Positions 8,913-18,644 of a DNA stretch of 64,000 nt are shown here, piece by piece. The DNA is taken from NCBI RefSeq assembly GCF_020097815.1, contig NZ_CP083664.1, positions 62,001-126,000 on the forward strand, read 5' to 3'. Each line of letters starts with the position of its first letter. Position 1 is the stretch's first letter. Under the pieces are notes generated by a model. It saw nothing but the letters and a program-made list of their open reading frames with translations, ran no database searches and was not told where the DNA came from. The translations under genes were made by a program, and so were the position numbers. Origin of the DNA: Haloprofundus salinisoli. Lineage in GTDB: Archaea > Halobacteriota > Halobacteria > Halobacteriales > Haloferacaceae.

Positions 8913-10460
8913 TCAATGCGACGAAAGCTGTTGAGCGTGGCGGGACACCAACTCATCAGCACGATCACTCCGTCCAGTCTTACGTAATCGTTCGAGATAT
9001 CTCGGGAGTGGGTTACGTACTCGAACGTGATATGGGCCACCTTCAGCGATAACCTGCCAGATAGGGTCGGCGACGCCGCTTGGCGTCAGCGGATTGCCAC
9101 CGTTTTCGTCGCAAGCAGCTTCGAGCAGTCGTGCGTCTGTCCACTGGCCCAGTTTCGCAAAACCCGTCTCTACGACCTCCGGGTGTGACCCGGCGAGGTT
9201 CTCCGTCTCGTGGGGGTCACTTTCCAAATCGAACAGCATTACGTCGTCGAGAATCGTCTTATAACCGTCGTGGTAGGTGCGAACAAACAGCCAGTGGTCC
9301 CAGCGAACGCTCCGTTGAACGACGTGGGCGCTTTGCCCAAAAACGAGATACTCACGCCCTATGGATTCACCGTCAGTTACCGAACTTGCGAATGACTGGC
9401 CGTCCCATCGCGTACCGGGTTCACCGCCGACGAGTTCCGCTACGGTTGGTGCGAGATCAACATTGTAATGGAAATCATCGTCAACGCCAGGTTCGACGCT
9501 AGGACCACACATCACGAGTGGAACGTTACAGGTATGTTCATCAGCAGTCTGGTGGTCGCCGTAGACGTTGAGTTCACCGAGATTCTCACCGTGGTCCGCT
9601 GAGACGATGACGAGTGTTTCCTTGAAGACACCTGCCTCCTTCAGACGGGCGAGAATCACTTTCAGATGTGTGTCCATGTAACGGACGCCGACGTCGTACC
9701 CATCGACCCACTGTCTGAATGCTTCCCGAGAGTCGATTTGGAATGTCGTGGGAACCCGCAGTACATCGTTATCTGGCTCGAATCGAGTGCTCTCATCGGA
9801 GAAATGAAACGGGTCGTATGCACTGTGGGGGCCTGCATGACTCAGATGTTCATCGATTTGCTCCTCGGTAAGCCATTCAGGTATCGGATCATCCTCAAAC
9901 GGATTGCCGAACTCAGCAGGCGTAGCGTAGGGGGTATGGGGGTCCCAGAAGTTGACGTGCAGAAACCAGTTTTCTCGGTGAACGTTTCGATCGAGCCACG
10001 ATTCGACCTGTGGTAATACCTCATCGGCCGTCGGCTGCCACAGACCAATACGCTCGTCATCGCCGGTCGCATTGTGGACTTCGCAGAACCCATCAGTAAC
10101 AGGCCACGCCGCATGTCGCTCAATGAAAGGACTAATCGTGCTTGTATAGTAGCCCTGTTCACGAAGCGCCCACATCCAAGATTTCCAGCCATCGTGATTG
10201 CGGAATATTCGATGGCCACCGAGTGGACGGGCATCAGCGTTTATTCCACCGTGGTTAACGAGACCAGAGTGGATGCCAAATCGAGAGGCAAACAACGCTG
10301 ACCGAGAGGGAAGACACGGAGCATCCGATGCATAGTAGTTCGTGAAGCGCCGTCCTTCTGCAGCGAGTGCATCAATCGTCGGCGAAGTGTCTCGGTCATA
10401 CCCATAACACCCGAGGTGATCAGGTCGAAGTGAGTCGACGTCGACGTATAGAATCTTCAC
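8913..10460 (-). CDS. Type I (formylglycine) sulfatase
   Basis: A 515-residue arylsulfatase-superfamily enzyme. The N-terminus MKILYVDVDSLRPDHLGCYG holds the metal-binding Asp residues. The sulfatase signature CLPSR starts at Cys49, which must be converted to formylglycine. A second metal segment, SADHGENLGE, lies mid-protein. There is no signal peptide, so it acts in the cytoplasm on imported sulfate esters. Its ATG overlaps the stop of the upstream TIM-barrel gene by four bases, so the two form an operon. It is closely similar in its start region to the sulfatase at 26,009. No formylglycine-generating enzyme is in the window. Confidence 0.92.
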   Translation of the reverse strand: MKILYVDVDSLRPDHLGCYGYDRDTSPTIDALAAEGRRFTNYYASDAPCLPSRSALFASRFGIHSGLVNHGGINADARPLGGHRIFRNHDGWKSWMWALREQGYYTSTISPFIERHAAWPVTDGFCEVHNATGDDERIGLWQPTADEVLPQVESWLDRNVHRENWFLHVNFWDPHTPYATPAEFGNPFEDDPIPEWLTEEQIDEHLSHAGPHSAYDPFHFSDESTRFEPDNDVLRVPTTFQIDSREAFRQWVDGYDVGVRYMDTHLKVILARLKEAGVFKETLVIVSADHGENLGELNVYGDHQTADEHTCNVPLVMCGPSVEPGVDDDFHYNVDLAPTVAELVGGEPGTRWDGQSFASSVTDGESIGREYLVFGQSAHVVQRSVRWDHWLFVRTYHDGYKTILDDVMLFDLESDPHETENLAGSHPEVVETGFAKLGQWTDARLLEAACDENGGNPLTPSGVADPIWQVIAEGGPYHVRVRNPLPRYLERLRKTGRSDRADELVSRHAQQLSSH

Positions 10461-11233
10461 GACTGTGATGCGAGTTCGTCGCGAAGGTTAGCAAACGCTG
10501 ATGCGCCGTGTTCGAGTGACGCAGTAGCATCGTCGGGACGGCCAACTTCGCACACTAGCCATTCAGCACCGCCGTCGGCTGCAGCGGCCGCACACGCGTC
10601 AATATCGACCACACCAGTTCCGAGATCAGCATGAATCCGGTTCTCCTCGCTTGGGTCTGTGTCGGTGAGATGGACGACCGGCGCGTTACCTTCGACGAGT
10701 TCGAGAAGTTGAAGCGGGTCGTAGCCGGCGTTTGTTGCGAGGCCAACATCTGGTTGGAATTTGAACCGGCCATCAGCGTGGTCAACAAACGTCTCAAAGG
10801 CAATTTCGCCATCAACCTCGTCGAATTCGAAGGTGTGGTTGTGATAGCTGAGTTCGATGTCATAGGCGTCGAGTTCAGTAGCGACACCAGCGATTCGGTC
10901 AGCAGCTGCCTCAATGCCTTCGCAGCTTTCGAACGCCTCTCGTTCATACGTCGGAACAACGAGTCGATTGCAGCCGAGATGCTCACAAATCCCGACGACT
11001 TCATCGAAAGACGATTCGAGACGTTCGATACGGATGTGTGCACCCGCAATACCGAGATTACCCTCATCAAGTGCGTCCGTCGTCTGCACAATTCCTGCAA
11101 GCGTGAATGCGTCGAACTGTCGGTCATAGAACTCGACACCATCGAAAGCAGTCTCACCAACGAGTTCAGCGAGGTTCCACGGCGGTTCGTCAAGGTTCTT
11201 CAAAGTGAACAGCTGTATTGCTGTCTGTACCAT
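10457..11233 (-). CDS. Sugar phosphate isomerase/epimerase-like TIM barrel
   Basis: A 258-residue member of the xylose-isomerase-like / AP-endonuclease-2 fold. It starts MVQTAIQLFTLKN and has the family patterns FDGVEFYD (strand 2), LSYHNHTFEF (metal-binding His region), FQPDVGLAT and VHLTD. Relatives isomerise or epimerise sugars, keto-sugars and inositols with a divalent metal; some are dehydratases. It is translationally coupled to the downstream sulfatase, suggesting that both act on the same sulfated sugar, one removing sulfate and the other rearranging the sugar. The exact substrate is not readable. Confidence 0.82.
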   Translation of the reverse strand: MVQTAIQLFTLKNLDEPPWNLAELVGETAFDGVEFYDRQFDAFTLAGIVQTTDALDEGNLGIAGAHIRIERLESSFDEVVGICEHLGCNRLVVPTYEREAFESCEGIEAAADRIAGVATELDAYDIELSYHNHTFEFDEVDGEIAFETFVDHADGRFKFQPDVGLATNAGYDPLQLLELVEGNAPVVHLTDTDPSEENRIHADLGTGVVDIDACAAAAADGGAEWLVCEVGRPDDATASLEHGASAFANLRDELASQS

Positions 11234-11309
11234 GGAGTATGGCTGTCGTCCGCTATCAAAATGTTTTGGGGTCTGTTGCCACCCACCGCGACTGAGAACG
11301 ACTGTCGTG

Positions 11310-11320
11310 TATACTTAAGT
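11310..11320 (+). promoter_or_regulatory. TATA box for the nitrilase-family gene
   Basis: The sequence TATACTTAAGT lies 24-34 bases before the ATG at 11,344, the normal spacing for a leaderless haloarchaeal transcript. No Shine-Dalgarno sequence is seen between it and the start. Confidence 0.6.
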
Positions 11321-11343
11321 TTCCGTCGGCCAATTGCCGAACA

Positions 11344-12327
11344 ATGCGGCGAACAAGAGTGCTCTCTTACGCACTGAACCCACCGTTAGAGGCAGAAGAC
11401 GGCGACCGTGTAGCTACAAACCTTGATCTGGTACTTCGACTGCTTGACGACGCGGAAAAATACGATCCGAACTTTGTCTGCTTCCCTGAGTTCATTCTTC
11501 AGCTCCGGTATCGACGTGACGGGCTCAGTCGAGACGAGGTTGCACAACCGATTCCAGGTGCAGCGACCGATGCCGTCGCCGAGAAAGCCGCAGAACTTGG
11601 CAGCTATGTGTTCCTTCCGATGATTCAGCGCGACGGTGATGATCTCCGAAACGCAGCCACGTTTATCGGACCAACTGGAGAAATCGTGGGTATCGCCCAC
11701 AAGTTCGCACCGACTATTGGCGAGATGAACGACGGAACAAAGCCTGGCGAGGATGTGAAAGTGTGGAAGACTGAATTCGGACGTGTCGGTGCGTGTATCT
11801 GCTGGGATGGTCGATATCCAGAACTCGGCGTCCGCTTCGCCGAAAAGGGCGCAAACCTCGTCTTTCACCCAACTACTGCCAAGTCCTACCAGCACTTCGA
11901 GACGTGGGCGAAATACTACGGCTACCACGTCGTAGCCTGCGACAAGACGGAAGCCCGGACGCTTACTCCGACTGGCACACGCCTTGGTGAAATCACCGGT
12001 CATATGGGCACACCCTCAGTTAATCTCGGAGACGACGCGTCTGCAGGCGTCTCGTTCGCTATCGTCAATACCGATTGTGGAAGTTACGGCCGCTATCAGA
12101 ACCGAGAGACGGTCAATGCCATACGTGAGAGATATGGCGGTGACATAGCGTTTCACGAACTTCCCGAGGTTGGAAACATTGTCGTCGAGTCACTCACTGA
12201 TGATTGTTCCATCGAAGATCTCGAAGCTGAATTTGAAATGGAGACAATGCTCGACTACGAGGAACGGACTCGGAAGCGAGTGTTCGAAGAAAGCGAGCAG
12301 TCGCCGCTACTGCCGCCTCGGGAGTGA
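11344..12327 (+). CDS. Nitrilase-superfamily carbon-nitrogen hydrolase
   Basis: A 327-residue amidase of the nitrilase superfamily with the complete Glu-Lys-Cys triad. Glu lies in FPEFILQ (about residue 42), Lys in AHKFAPTIGEMND (about 120) and Cys in GACICWDGRYPE (about 150). It should hydrolyse an amide (or, less likely, a nitrile) to a carboxylate and ammonia. It stands alone on the plus strand between the sulfatase operon and the convergent SDR. With the creatininase-like and ceramidase-like proteins it makes at least three amidase-type enzymes here, hinting that the substrate carries amide or N-acyl groups. Confidence 0.88.
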   Translation: MRRTRVLSYALNPPLEAEDGDRVATNLDLVLRLLDDAEKYDPNFVCFPEFILQLRYRRDGLSRDEVAQPIPGAATDAVAEKAAELGSYVFLPMIQRDGDDLRNAATFIGPTGEIVGIAHKFAPTIGEMNDGTKPGEDVKVWKTEFGRVGACICWDGRYPELGVRFAEKGANLVFHPTTAKSYQHFETWAKYYGYHVVACDKTEARTLTPTGTRLGEITGHMGTPSVNLGDDASAGVSFAIVNTDCGSYGRYQNRETVNAIRERYGGDIAFHELPEVGNIVVESLTDDCSIEDLEAEFEMETMLDYEERTRKRVFEESEQSPLLPPRE

Positions 12328-12395
12328 AGCGACGTACGCTACATCCACTGTCTGTAGGACCCCACAGAGGTCGAATTCACCGTTTTCTGTTCCAG

Positions 12396-13262
12396 CTATT
12401 TTTCTGATGCCCTCGGGTCGTAGATGGGTCGTTCATCGATACCATACACACGACGTTCAAGCGTTGAATCGAGTCCAGCAGTGAGGCCGCCGTCGACAAC
12501 GAGGTTTGTTCCAGTGACGAACGACGACATATCTGATGTTAAAAACAGCGCTGCGTCTGCGACTTCCTCGGGCGCGCCGAAGCGTCCAAGCGGATACTGG
12601 TCGAGCCACTCATCGTGAATCGAGCGAGTGTCGTCGCTCGCCTCCGCCGTCTGGTCTCGTTTCATCTCAACTTTTCGCTGGTCAGTCTCGATAGTCCCTG
12701 GTGAGAGGACATTCGACCGGATGCCGAATCGCCCATACTGTGTGGCGATGAGCCGTGACAGTGACAGAAGTCCGCCCTTTGCTGCCGAATAGGCAGTAAG
12801 GCCGATGCCAGTCAATGCATTCACCGTGCCCATATGCAGGATTGATCCACCGCCACTTTCGACCATCGCCGGCAGCGCCGCGTAGGTACAGCGATAGTGG
12901 CCAGTGAGATTCACTTCGATATTGCGTGCCCACGTATCAGGGTCAACGCGATGGAGATTGTCGTCGTCAATGGCACCACCGGCGTTGTTTACGAGTACGT
13001 CAACGCTTCCGAACTCGTCGACGGCGGCGGTGACCATCGCATCGACGGCGTCCTGGTCGGTGATGTCGCATTCAACGCTGACGCACTGACCGTCCCCCAC
13101 GCCGTTGAGGTCGTCTGCAACTGGTGCTATACGCTCGGTCGAACGTGAGCAGATGACGAGATCTGCATCCGCCTCGGCGAAGCGCCGCGCAACTGCCCGT
13201 CCGATGCCCGAGGACGCTCCAGTGACGATAGCCGTCTGGTTCGAAAGTACTCCCGCTGTCAT
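12396..13262 (-). CDS. SDR-family NAD(P)-dependent dehydrogenase
   Basis: A classical short-chain dehydrogenase/reductase of 288 residues. The cofactor motif is TGASSGIGRAVA, followed by NNAGGA near residue 92 and the catalytic YSAAKG near residue 160. ICSRS after strand 2 is compatible with NADP or NAD use. The C-terminal region is slightly extended. It is the last gene of a probable minus-strand set with the enolase-superfamily enzyme and the TIM-barrel protein upstream. A sugar or keto-deoxy-sugar-acid dehydrogenase is plausible in that company; this is inference. Confidence 0.9.
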   Translation of the reverse strand: MTAGVLSNQTAIVTGASSGIGRAVARRFAEADADLVICSRSTERIAPVADDLNGVGDGQCVSVECDITDQDAVDAMVTAAVDEFGSVDVLVNNAGGAIDDDNLHRVDPDTWARNIEVNLTGHYRCTYAALPAMVESGGGSILHMGTVNALTGIGLTAYSAAKGGLLSLSRLIATQYGRFGIRSNVLSPGTIETDQRKVEMKRDQTAEASDDTRSIHDEWLDQYPLGRFGAPEEVADAALFLTSDMSSFVTGTNLVVDGGLTAGLDSTLERRVYGIDERPIYDPRASEK

Positions 13263-13406
13263 TGTCGCTCGGTTCTTTCAGCGCACCCCTAATGACTCTA
13301 CCTGCCAGTCGACCGCAACGGCTATCGAAAGCCGACGTACAACACGAAACTTGAGATCACATCGACACAAGGCAGAAATTCACGACTGAAGTCGTGGGTC
13401 GATGCT

Positions 13407-14573
13407 TCAAACCGTAATCGCGTACTCTTCGAGTTTGTCGTAGTCGATATCAACGCCGAGACCAGGAGCGTCTGGGACCGTCATCATACCGTGTTCAACG
13501 CTAAACGGTTCGGTAACGACGTCATCTGCCCAGCCTTCGTAGACCGAATCCGGTGGAAGCGTAAAGCCAGGGATGCCGTAGACGGCGTGCAGCACGGCTG
13601 CGGTACGGACTCCGAGATCGAATGCACAGTGGTGCGTCGCCGGGAGACCAGCGTCCTCTGCGATAGCGGCCTGTTGCCGAAGTCCAGCAATTCCACCCGC
13701 GGGCGTCATATCGAGGACGGCGACATCGGCGGCGTCAGCTTGGATGAGCCGACGAAGGTTATTCGGGATGTATGTATCCTCGTTCGGCGCAATAGGTTGG
13801 CGAGTTCGAGAGCGGAGGGTAGCAAGCGACCCATGGGCGTTAGTCGCAATCGGTTGTTCAACATATTCGAGGTAGATACCAGCGTCCTCTAACATCGCAC
13901 AGACACGGACTGCCTGGTCAAGTGTCCAACCTTGATTCGGGTCAAGCCGAAATGCGAGTTCGCCGTCGACGGCCTCGTCCATCGCCTCGATACGTGCGAC
14001 GTCAGTGCGCCAGTCGCGTCCCGCTTTCGTCTTGAGCACACCATACCCGTCATCGCGCACCCGCCGGGCTTTTTCGGCGGACTCCTCCGGAGAGAGGATG
14101 CCGAGACAGTACGCCACCTCTATGCTGTGAGAGTCCTCGTAGTCGGCCATGTGTGCTCGGTGGCGTCGTTGCGTCTGTTCTGGGGCAGTCCAGCCGCCGA
14201 GCAGTTCGTAGATGGGCTTTTCGAGTGCCTTCCCGACGATATCCCAGCAGGCAATCTCGATAGGGGCGAAAAACAGTTCGACGTTTGTGTACTCGATAAA
14301 CAGCTGTCGCCGAAGTTTCTCAAGTTCGAACGGTGATTGGCCCGTCACGAGCGGCCCAATGCCATCTTCGATAACGGAGACGGTTGCTGCCGGCGAGAGA
14401 AACACACGAACCTCACCCCACCCCGATATGCCCTCATCAGTATCGACGCGAACAAGCACGCGGTCCATTTCATGCAGTTCGTTGTGATTCGTCACATATG
14501 GCGCGATGCCGCCGTCTTCGAGCGGTACAAGTGGTACGTTCACCGGATACGCCGCTACACCCGTGATTTCCAT
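13407..14573 (-). CDS. Enolase-superfamily (mandelate racemase/MLE) dehydratase-like enzyme
   Basis: The start is placed at 14,573 (MEITGVAAYPVNVPLV), giving 388 residues; upstream in-frame sequence has no family character. The metal-binding carboxylates are visible in RLDPNQGW, EYVEQPI and APNEDTY, and the catalytic lysine region is LKTKAGRDW. A His (THHCAFDLG) lies at the usual barrel position. Mandelate-racemase-subgroup enzymes most often dehydrate sugar acids (gluconate, galactonate, fuconate types) or racemise hydroxy acids. Next to an SDR and an amidohydrolase-2 protein, a sugar-acid dehydratase is the favoured reading. The stereochemistry is unknown. Confidence 0.87.
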   Translation of the reverse strand: MEITGVAAYPVNVPLVPLEDGGIAPYVTNHNELHEMDRVLVRVDTDEGISGWGEVRVFLSPAATVSVIEDGIGPLVTGQSPFELEKLRRQLFIEYTNVELFFAPIEIACWDIVGKALEKPIYELLGGWTAPEQTQRRHRAHMADYEDSHSIEVAYCLGILSPEESAEKARRVRDDGYGVLKTKAGRDWRTDVARIEAMDEAVDGELAFRLDPNQGWTLDQAVRVCAMLEDAGIYLEYVEQPIATNAHGSLATLRSRTRQPIAPNEDTYIPNNLRRLIQADAADVAVLDMTPAGGIAGLRQQAAIAEDAGLPATHHCAFDLGVRTAAVLHAVYGIPGFTLPPDSVYEGWADDVVTEPFSVEHGMMTVPDAPGLGVDIDYDKLEEYAITV

Positions 14574-14670
14574 ACTCGGTCGTCGCACAACCGCACGATA
14601 AAACCAATGGTCAGATGAGTTCTCTCGTCTTTGCAGCGAGATCCACTGAGCAATTCTTGTGCAGCTGTCC

Positions 14671-15846
14671 TCATCGGTCGACGAAGACGTCTTCGAGCCA
14701 CCCAAACTGAGCGTCTGTAAGCAGACTATGATGGTAGACGAAAATACGGCCATCTGTTTCGCTCCGAACTGAATCAACCATCGTTCGGAGTTCGGCCTCG
14801 CTGCTGAGTAGAGACGGATCAAGAGTGAGTCCGACGTCCACGGGGAGGTGAGTCGTACGCTGGAATGTTCGGATTAGATCACTTGCAACGGCCGGGTCAG
14901 AGACGTAACAGAGGGCCGTCACGCGGTCGAGATGTGGTTCGAGCGCCGAGTATTGGATACCGCTGGCCCACCCCGAACCGGGAGCTGTGCCGAGTGGTGT
15001 CGGCATATCGTAGTATGTGAGTGTTGACTTTCCCGCAGCGTCGGCGAGACGTTCGACAAACTCAGTGACAACATCAGCACGGAAATCAAAGAGGTCTGCA
15101 AGGTCGTCGTGTTCTTGGACGAGCGCGTCAAGCGATATCGGATCTGAGTGTGGTGTCTCGAGGGATTCGGAGACGAGTTCACGAACCGTCGTCTGTGCGA
15201 TGTCGAAATCGACCGTATGTGACTCCGCAGCGGCCGCACATCCATCGCAGAAACACTGCGAGAAGAGTAATTCTTCAGTCGGAGAGGTGAGCACCTGCCG
15301 CTTATCGTGGCCATACTCTACGCCGTGGCTGTGGAAGACACTTGGGTAGCCAACGGATTCAAGTTGGATATCGGCAACGCCGCAGTCGACTACTGAGGCA
15401 ACGACGGCAGCGAAATACTCGCGGACTTCTGGATGCGACGGACAGAACGCATGGTCGTGCGCATCGTCGAACGCACTTTCAATCCGGTACTGTGGATTCG
15501 CAGCACCTAATCGAGTATTGTGAAGACAGACCGTCCACGCGTTGACTGAAAGTCCACGGTCAGATGCCGCATCAACGATGTCTCGAAGCGGGTCTTCGGT
15601 TTCTTCGATATCATTCTGTATCGGTTCAATGGTGGTCTCAGCAAAACGGTCTGCTTTCGGTTCAAAGTAACACCCGCCAGCGCGCTTCCGAAACAGCTTC
15701 GAGTCGTTTCGTGGCTCAAGTGAGCGAACCGAGTGGTAGTGGCTTGCGACGTTGATCGCGTCGAACCCGGAGTCGTCGATTCGCGCAAGCGACTTGTCTA
15801 TCCCCCCTTCGAACAGCGTCCATGGATAGGTCCAGAGCGCAGGCAT
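14671..15846 (-). CDS. TIM-barrel protein resembling hypothetical glycoside hydrolases
   Basis: I do not recognise a named family. The 391-residue protein starts MPALWTYPWTLFEGG, and its strand/helix pattern looks like a (beta/alpha)8 barrel related to putative glycosyl-hydrolase-like barrels (GHL/DUF4015 type). Suggestive segments are DSGFDAINVASHYHSVR, DAASDRGLSVNAWTVCLHNT, HPEVREYFAAVV and DIQLESVGYPS, the last with an acidic residue where such barrels have a catalytic carboxylate. A CFCDGC cluster near residue 180 could bind metal. There is no signal peptide. It lies 97 bases before the dehydratase gene on the same strand. It is the only candidate glycosidase in this island. Confidence 0.6.
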   Translation of the reverse strand: MPALWTYPWTLFEGGIDKSLARIDDSGFDAINVASHYHSVRSLEPRNDSKLFRKRAGGCYFEPKADRFAETTIEPIQNDIEETEDPLRDIVDAASDRGLSVNAWTVCLHNTRLGAANPQYRIESAFDDAHDHAFCPSHPEVREYFAAVVASVVDCGVADIQLESVGYPSVFHSHGVEYGHDKRQVLTSPTEELLFSQCFCDGCAAAAESHTVDFDIAQTTVRELVSESLETPHSDPISLDALVQEHDDLADLFDFRADVVTEFVERLADAAGKSTLTYYDMPTPLGTAPGSGWASGIQYSALEPHLDRVTALCYVSDPAVASDLIRTFQRTTHLPVDVGLTLDPSLLSSEAELRTMVDSVRSETDGRIFVYHHSLLTDAQFGWLEDVFVDR

Positions 15847-15960
15847 ACTCGCTCATTAGCGAGCGGGGTGAAAAACATACCTCGTCCTCGAAGAGTCCAA
15901 TGCGTATTCCTTCCCAATCTAACGCGTACCTTCAAGCATCCCTCGGCCGTGGGTGGTCGC

Positions 15961-16767
15961 ATGGTTTACGATACGCTTGGGTCCGCTGCCAACGATTGGG
16001 CGGGTAAGACGTACGCCGAAATTGCCGAAACCGCCGACTCTGATGGCTCAGTGTTAATCGTTCCGGTCGGGAGCATCGAACAACACGGCCACCACCTGCC
16101 AGTCGCTACGGATACGATTCTAGTTGACGCCGTCGCGCATCTCGGTGCGAGTCGCGTTGAGGACGATATACCGATTCTCGTTACACCACCGGTGTGGTCT
16201 GGTTACTCACCTCACCACCTCCCATTCGGGGGGACGATAACGACGACGTACGACACGCTGTTGGATTTGCTTGAAGAGATCTGTGAGTCGGCGCTGCAAA
16301 ATGGGTTCGACGCAGTTGTTCTTGTCAACGGTCACGGTGGGAATGCATCGCTCGTTGCCAGCGCCGTCAGCACTATCGGCATCGACCATCCCGACACCGA
16401 AGTTACTGGGATTACCTATTTCGAGTTGGCTGGGTCGTTTATCGACGAAATACGCGAAAGCGACGTCGGTGGCATGGTGCACGCAGGCGAGTTCGAGACC
16501 TCACTGATGCTTCATCTCCGTCCCGACCTCGTCAGAGACGATCGTATCGAGGGAACGATGCTTGAATCAGAGTACGAACACGGACTCCACGACATGTTCG
16601 CGGGTGGTCCGTTCTCAGTGTACCGTGGCTTCGACGAGTATTCGGAAACAGGGGCCATCGGAGCCCCCGAGCTCGCCACTGCGGAGAAAGGAGAGCGAAT
16701 ATACGAACGGTTAGGTGATGAAGTTGAGGCTGTACTCCGCGAAGTCTACGACCACGCTCTAGCCTGA
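15961..16767 (+). CDS. Creatininase-family amidohydrolase
   Basis: I place the start at 15,961 (MVYDTLGSAANDW), giving 268 residues, the usual length. The longer open frame from 15,733 overlaps the neighbouring gene antisense. Metal-binding motifs are clear: VGSIEQHGHHLPVATD near residue 40 (Glu, His, Asp) and NGHGGN near residue 125, with a later MVHAGEFETSL segment. The family includes creatininase, formamide hydrolases of flavin biosynthesis and mycofactocin peptidase MftE. In this catabolic setting it probably opens a cyclic or linear amide. It converges with the second sulfatase. Confidence 0.88.
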   Translation: MVYDTLGSAANDWAGKTYAEIAETADSDGSVLIVPVGSIEQHGHHLPVATDTILVDAVAHLGASRVEDDIPILVTPPVWSGYSPHHLPFGGTITTTYDTLLDLLEEICESALQNGFDAVVLVNGHGGNASLVASAVSTIGIDHPDTEVTGITYFELAGSFIDEIRESDVGGMVHAGEFETSLMLHLRPDLVRDDRIEGTMLESEYEHGLHDMFAGGPFSVYRGFDEYSETGAIGAPELATAEKGERIYERLGDEVEAVLREVYDHALA

Positions 16768-16801
16768 CAGAAACCGAAGTCCAGTTTTGAGACTACTCGG
16801 G

Positions 16802-18292
16802 TCAATCGCCTGACTGGCAGTCGTCTGCATCGCCAACGGCGTCCGGATCAGCGATAGCCTCATGGACTGCCGTCGTTGTCGTGAGCTCGCCGTCTGTGAC
16901 GAACTCTTCGGATCGGCCATCAAGCCGGTTAACAAGCACACTGCGTGCCTCCCCGAGAACCTTTTCGTACGCCGGGTCGTTTGAGCGGTCTTGCTCCTCC
17001 CCAGGATCGCTGCCGAGGTCAAATAACAGCTCTCGGCCAGTTACGGGATTCCAGACGAATTTATGGCGGCCATCGACTACGTATTGCATCGCGTTCTCTG
17101 GATCATAGCTACCAGCGGCGTGCTCACCATGATACCACTCACGCCAGTCGTCACGAGACGGGTCTTCGAGCAAATCAATGAGGTTCCCTCCCTCGACGGT
17201 ATCGGGAATGGGAGCGCCCGCTAGCGAGAGAAGTGTCGGCATGACGTCTTCGAGGCCGACAGGCCGGTCGACGATGCGCTTTCTAGGAAGGTCAGATGAA
17301 GCAGGAAAACGCATCAGTAGCGGTACGCGTGTAGAGCCCTCATATGCGTAGGTCTTGCGCCACAGATAGTGATCGCCAAGCATCTCCCCGTGGTCAGAAA
17401 GCATCACCACTGCAGTGTTATCGAGTTCATTGAGTACCCGGAGTTTGTCGAACACACGTTTTAGCTGGTGGTCTATGTGGGTGATAAGCCCATAGTATGC
17501 CGCTCGGACGCGGTGAATGATTGTCGGAGATAGGTCAGCGACCCATGCGTCGACGGCTGGATACTCAGGGATTTTCTCGCCGTAGACTTCCTCTGCCCAC
17601 TCACCGACATACGGCGTTGGAGTGTCGCGGTCAACGTACATATCCCAGTAGGCCTGCGGCGGGTCAAATGGGGTATGCGGACGAACATACGAGAGATTGA
17701 GGAAGAATGGCCGTGTCTCGTCGCGTTGGTCAAGAAATTCAAGCGCACGATCGGTCGTCCAGTTGGTTGGGTGAAGATGCTCAGGAAGGTGACTTGGCCG
17801 AGGGTCCCACGAATTTCGTCCGAGGCCATGTGAGAGTTCGTCAAACCGACCGTCACTTTCGCGTTTGAGCCAACGGGTGTAGTCATCGTCGGGATGAGAA
17901 AACAGCGCCTCGTGCTGTTCCATACTCTCGAAGCCGACGTGGTTTCGGATGGGGACAGAGTGGATTTTGCCTACGAGTTTCGTTTGGTAGCCGGCTTTGC
18001 GGAGTTCACCTGGGAGGGTGTGCTCGAACTCCCACGGCGTCTCAACCCATCCAGGCGCACCGTTTGTCGCCGGCGTCTGGCCGGTCAGTAGACTGCGTCG
18101 GGCGGGCAAACACGACGGAGAGGGCGTGTACGCACGGGTGAACATCGCACCTTCGCTCACAAGCGAGTCGAGGTTCGGCGTATGAACGAGCGGGTATCCA
18201 TCTGCATCGGTTGGCGAGTCGGGATCGGCTCCAATACAGTCACCTCGATGTTGGTCGGTGACGATGAACAGTATATTCGGTTGGCTCGACAT
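16802..18292 (-). CDS. Type I (formylglycine) sulfatase
   Basis: A 496-residue sulfatase. N-terminal metal ligands lie in PNILFIVTDQHRGD, and the formylglycine signature is CLPAR starting at Cys61. A VVMLSDHGEMLGDH segment follows near residue 300. It differs clearly from the two other sulfatases (CxPAR instead of CxPSR, different C-terminus), so it probably cuts a different sulfate ester of the same molecule. There is no signal peptide. The gene stands alone, convergent with the creatininase-like gene. Confidence 0.92.
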   Translation of the reverse strand: MSSQPNILFIVTDQHRGDCIGADPDSPTDADGYPLVHTPNLDSLVSEGAMFTRAYTPSPSCLPARRSLLTGQTPATNGAPGWVETPWEFEHTLPGELRKAGYQTKLVGKIHSVPIRNHVGFESMEQHEALFSHPDDDYTRWLKRESDGRFDELSHGLGRNSWDPRPSHLPEHLHPTNWTTDRALEFLDQRDETRPFFLNLSYVRPHTPFDPPQAYWDMYVDRDTPTPYVGEWAEEVYGEKIPEYPAVDAWVADLSPTIIHRVRAAYYGLITHIDHQLKRVFDKLRVLNELDNTAVVMLSDHGEMLGDHYLWRKTYAYEGSTRVPLLMRFPASSDLPRKRIVDRPVGLEDVMPTLLSLAGAPIPDTVEGGNLIDLLEDPSRDDWREWYHGEHAAGSYDPENAMQYVVDGRHKFVWNPVTGRELLFDLGSDPGEEQDRSNDPAYEKVLGEARSVLVNRLDGRSEEFVTDGELTTTTAVHEAIADPDAVGDADDCQSGD

Positions 18293-18379
18293 GGATAACG
18301 TTGGCTCTACGCGGAGTCGACAAAGTTGTTTCCGTCGTCGAATGCGTACAGTTAGGGGGACGGAGGTTCGTCTGGAAGT

Positions 18380-18589
18380 ATGCCACTCAACAAAGCGGAT
18401 ATGGTCATGTATGTCTACACGGCTGGAGCCGTCGTCAGCGGGGTTCTCCTCGAACGCTCGATTGGAGGTGATCCGGTTTTCATGCTTGCAGTTTCGTTAG
18501 TGGCCGGCCTCATTTGGGTCGCCTACTTCAACCTCCAACTTCGAACTCGCGTCCAACGGTTTAGAGATGAAGCGCGTGCGAGTCGATAA
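18380..18589 (+). CDS. Small two-helix membrane protein
   Basis: A 69-residue protein of unknown function. Hydrophobic segments lie at about residues 9-24 and 32-50, followed by a basic tail (LRTRVQRFRDEARASR) likely to face the cytoplasm. Small proteins of this shape are common in haloarchaeal genomes. The ATG lies 87 bases from the divergent sulfatase start. Coding potential is fair, given the acidic/basic layout and clean helices, but I cannot confirm translation. Confidence 0.55.
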   Translation: MPLNKADMVMYVYTAGAVVSGVLLERSIGGDPVFMLAVSLVAGLIWVAYFNLQLRTRVQRFRDEARASR

Positions 18590-18644
18590 TTGACGTCCAG
18601 GCAACCTGCAGTCAATCAGCTTTGGATGTGGTATTGCTTTCGAG

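Noticed and set aside
15733-15960. N-terminal extension of the creatininase-like gene.
   Set aside because: Overlaps the start of the divergent TIM-barrel gene antisense and lacks family similarity.
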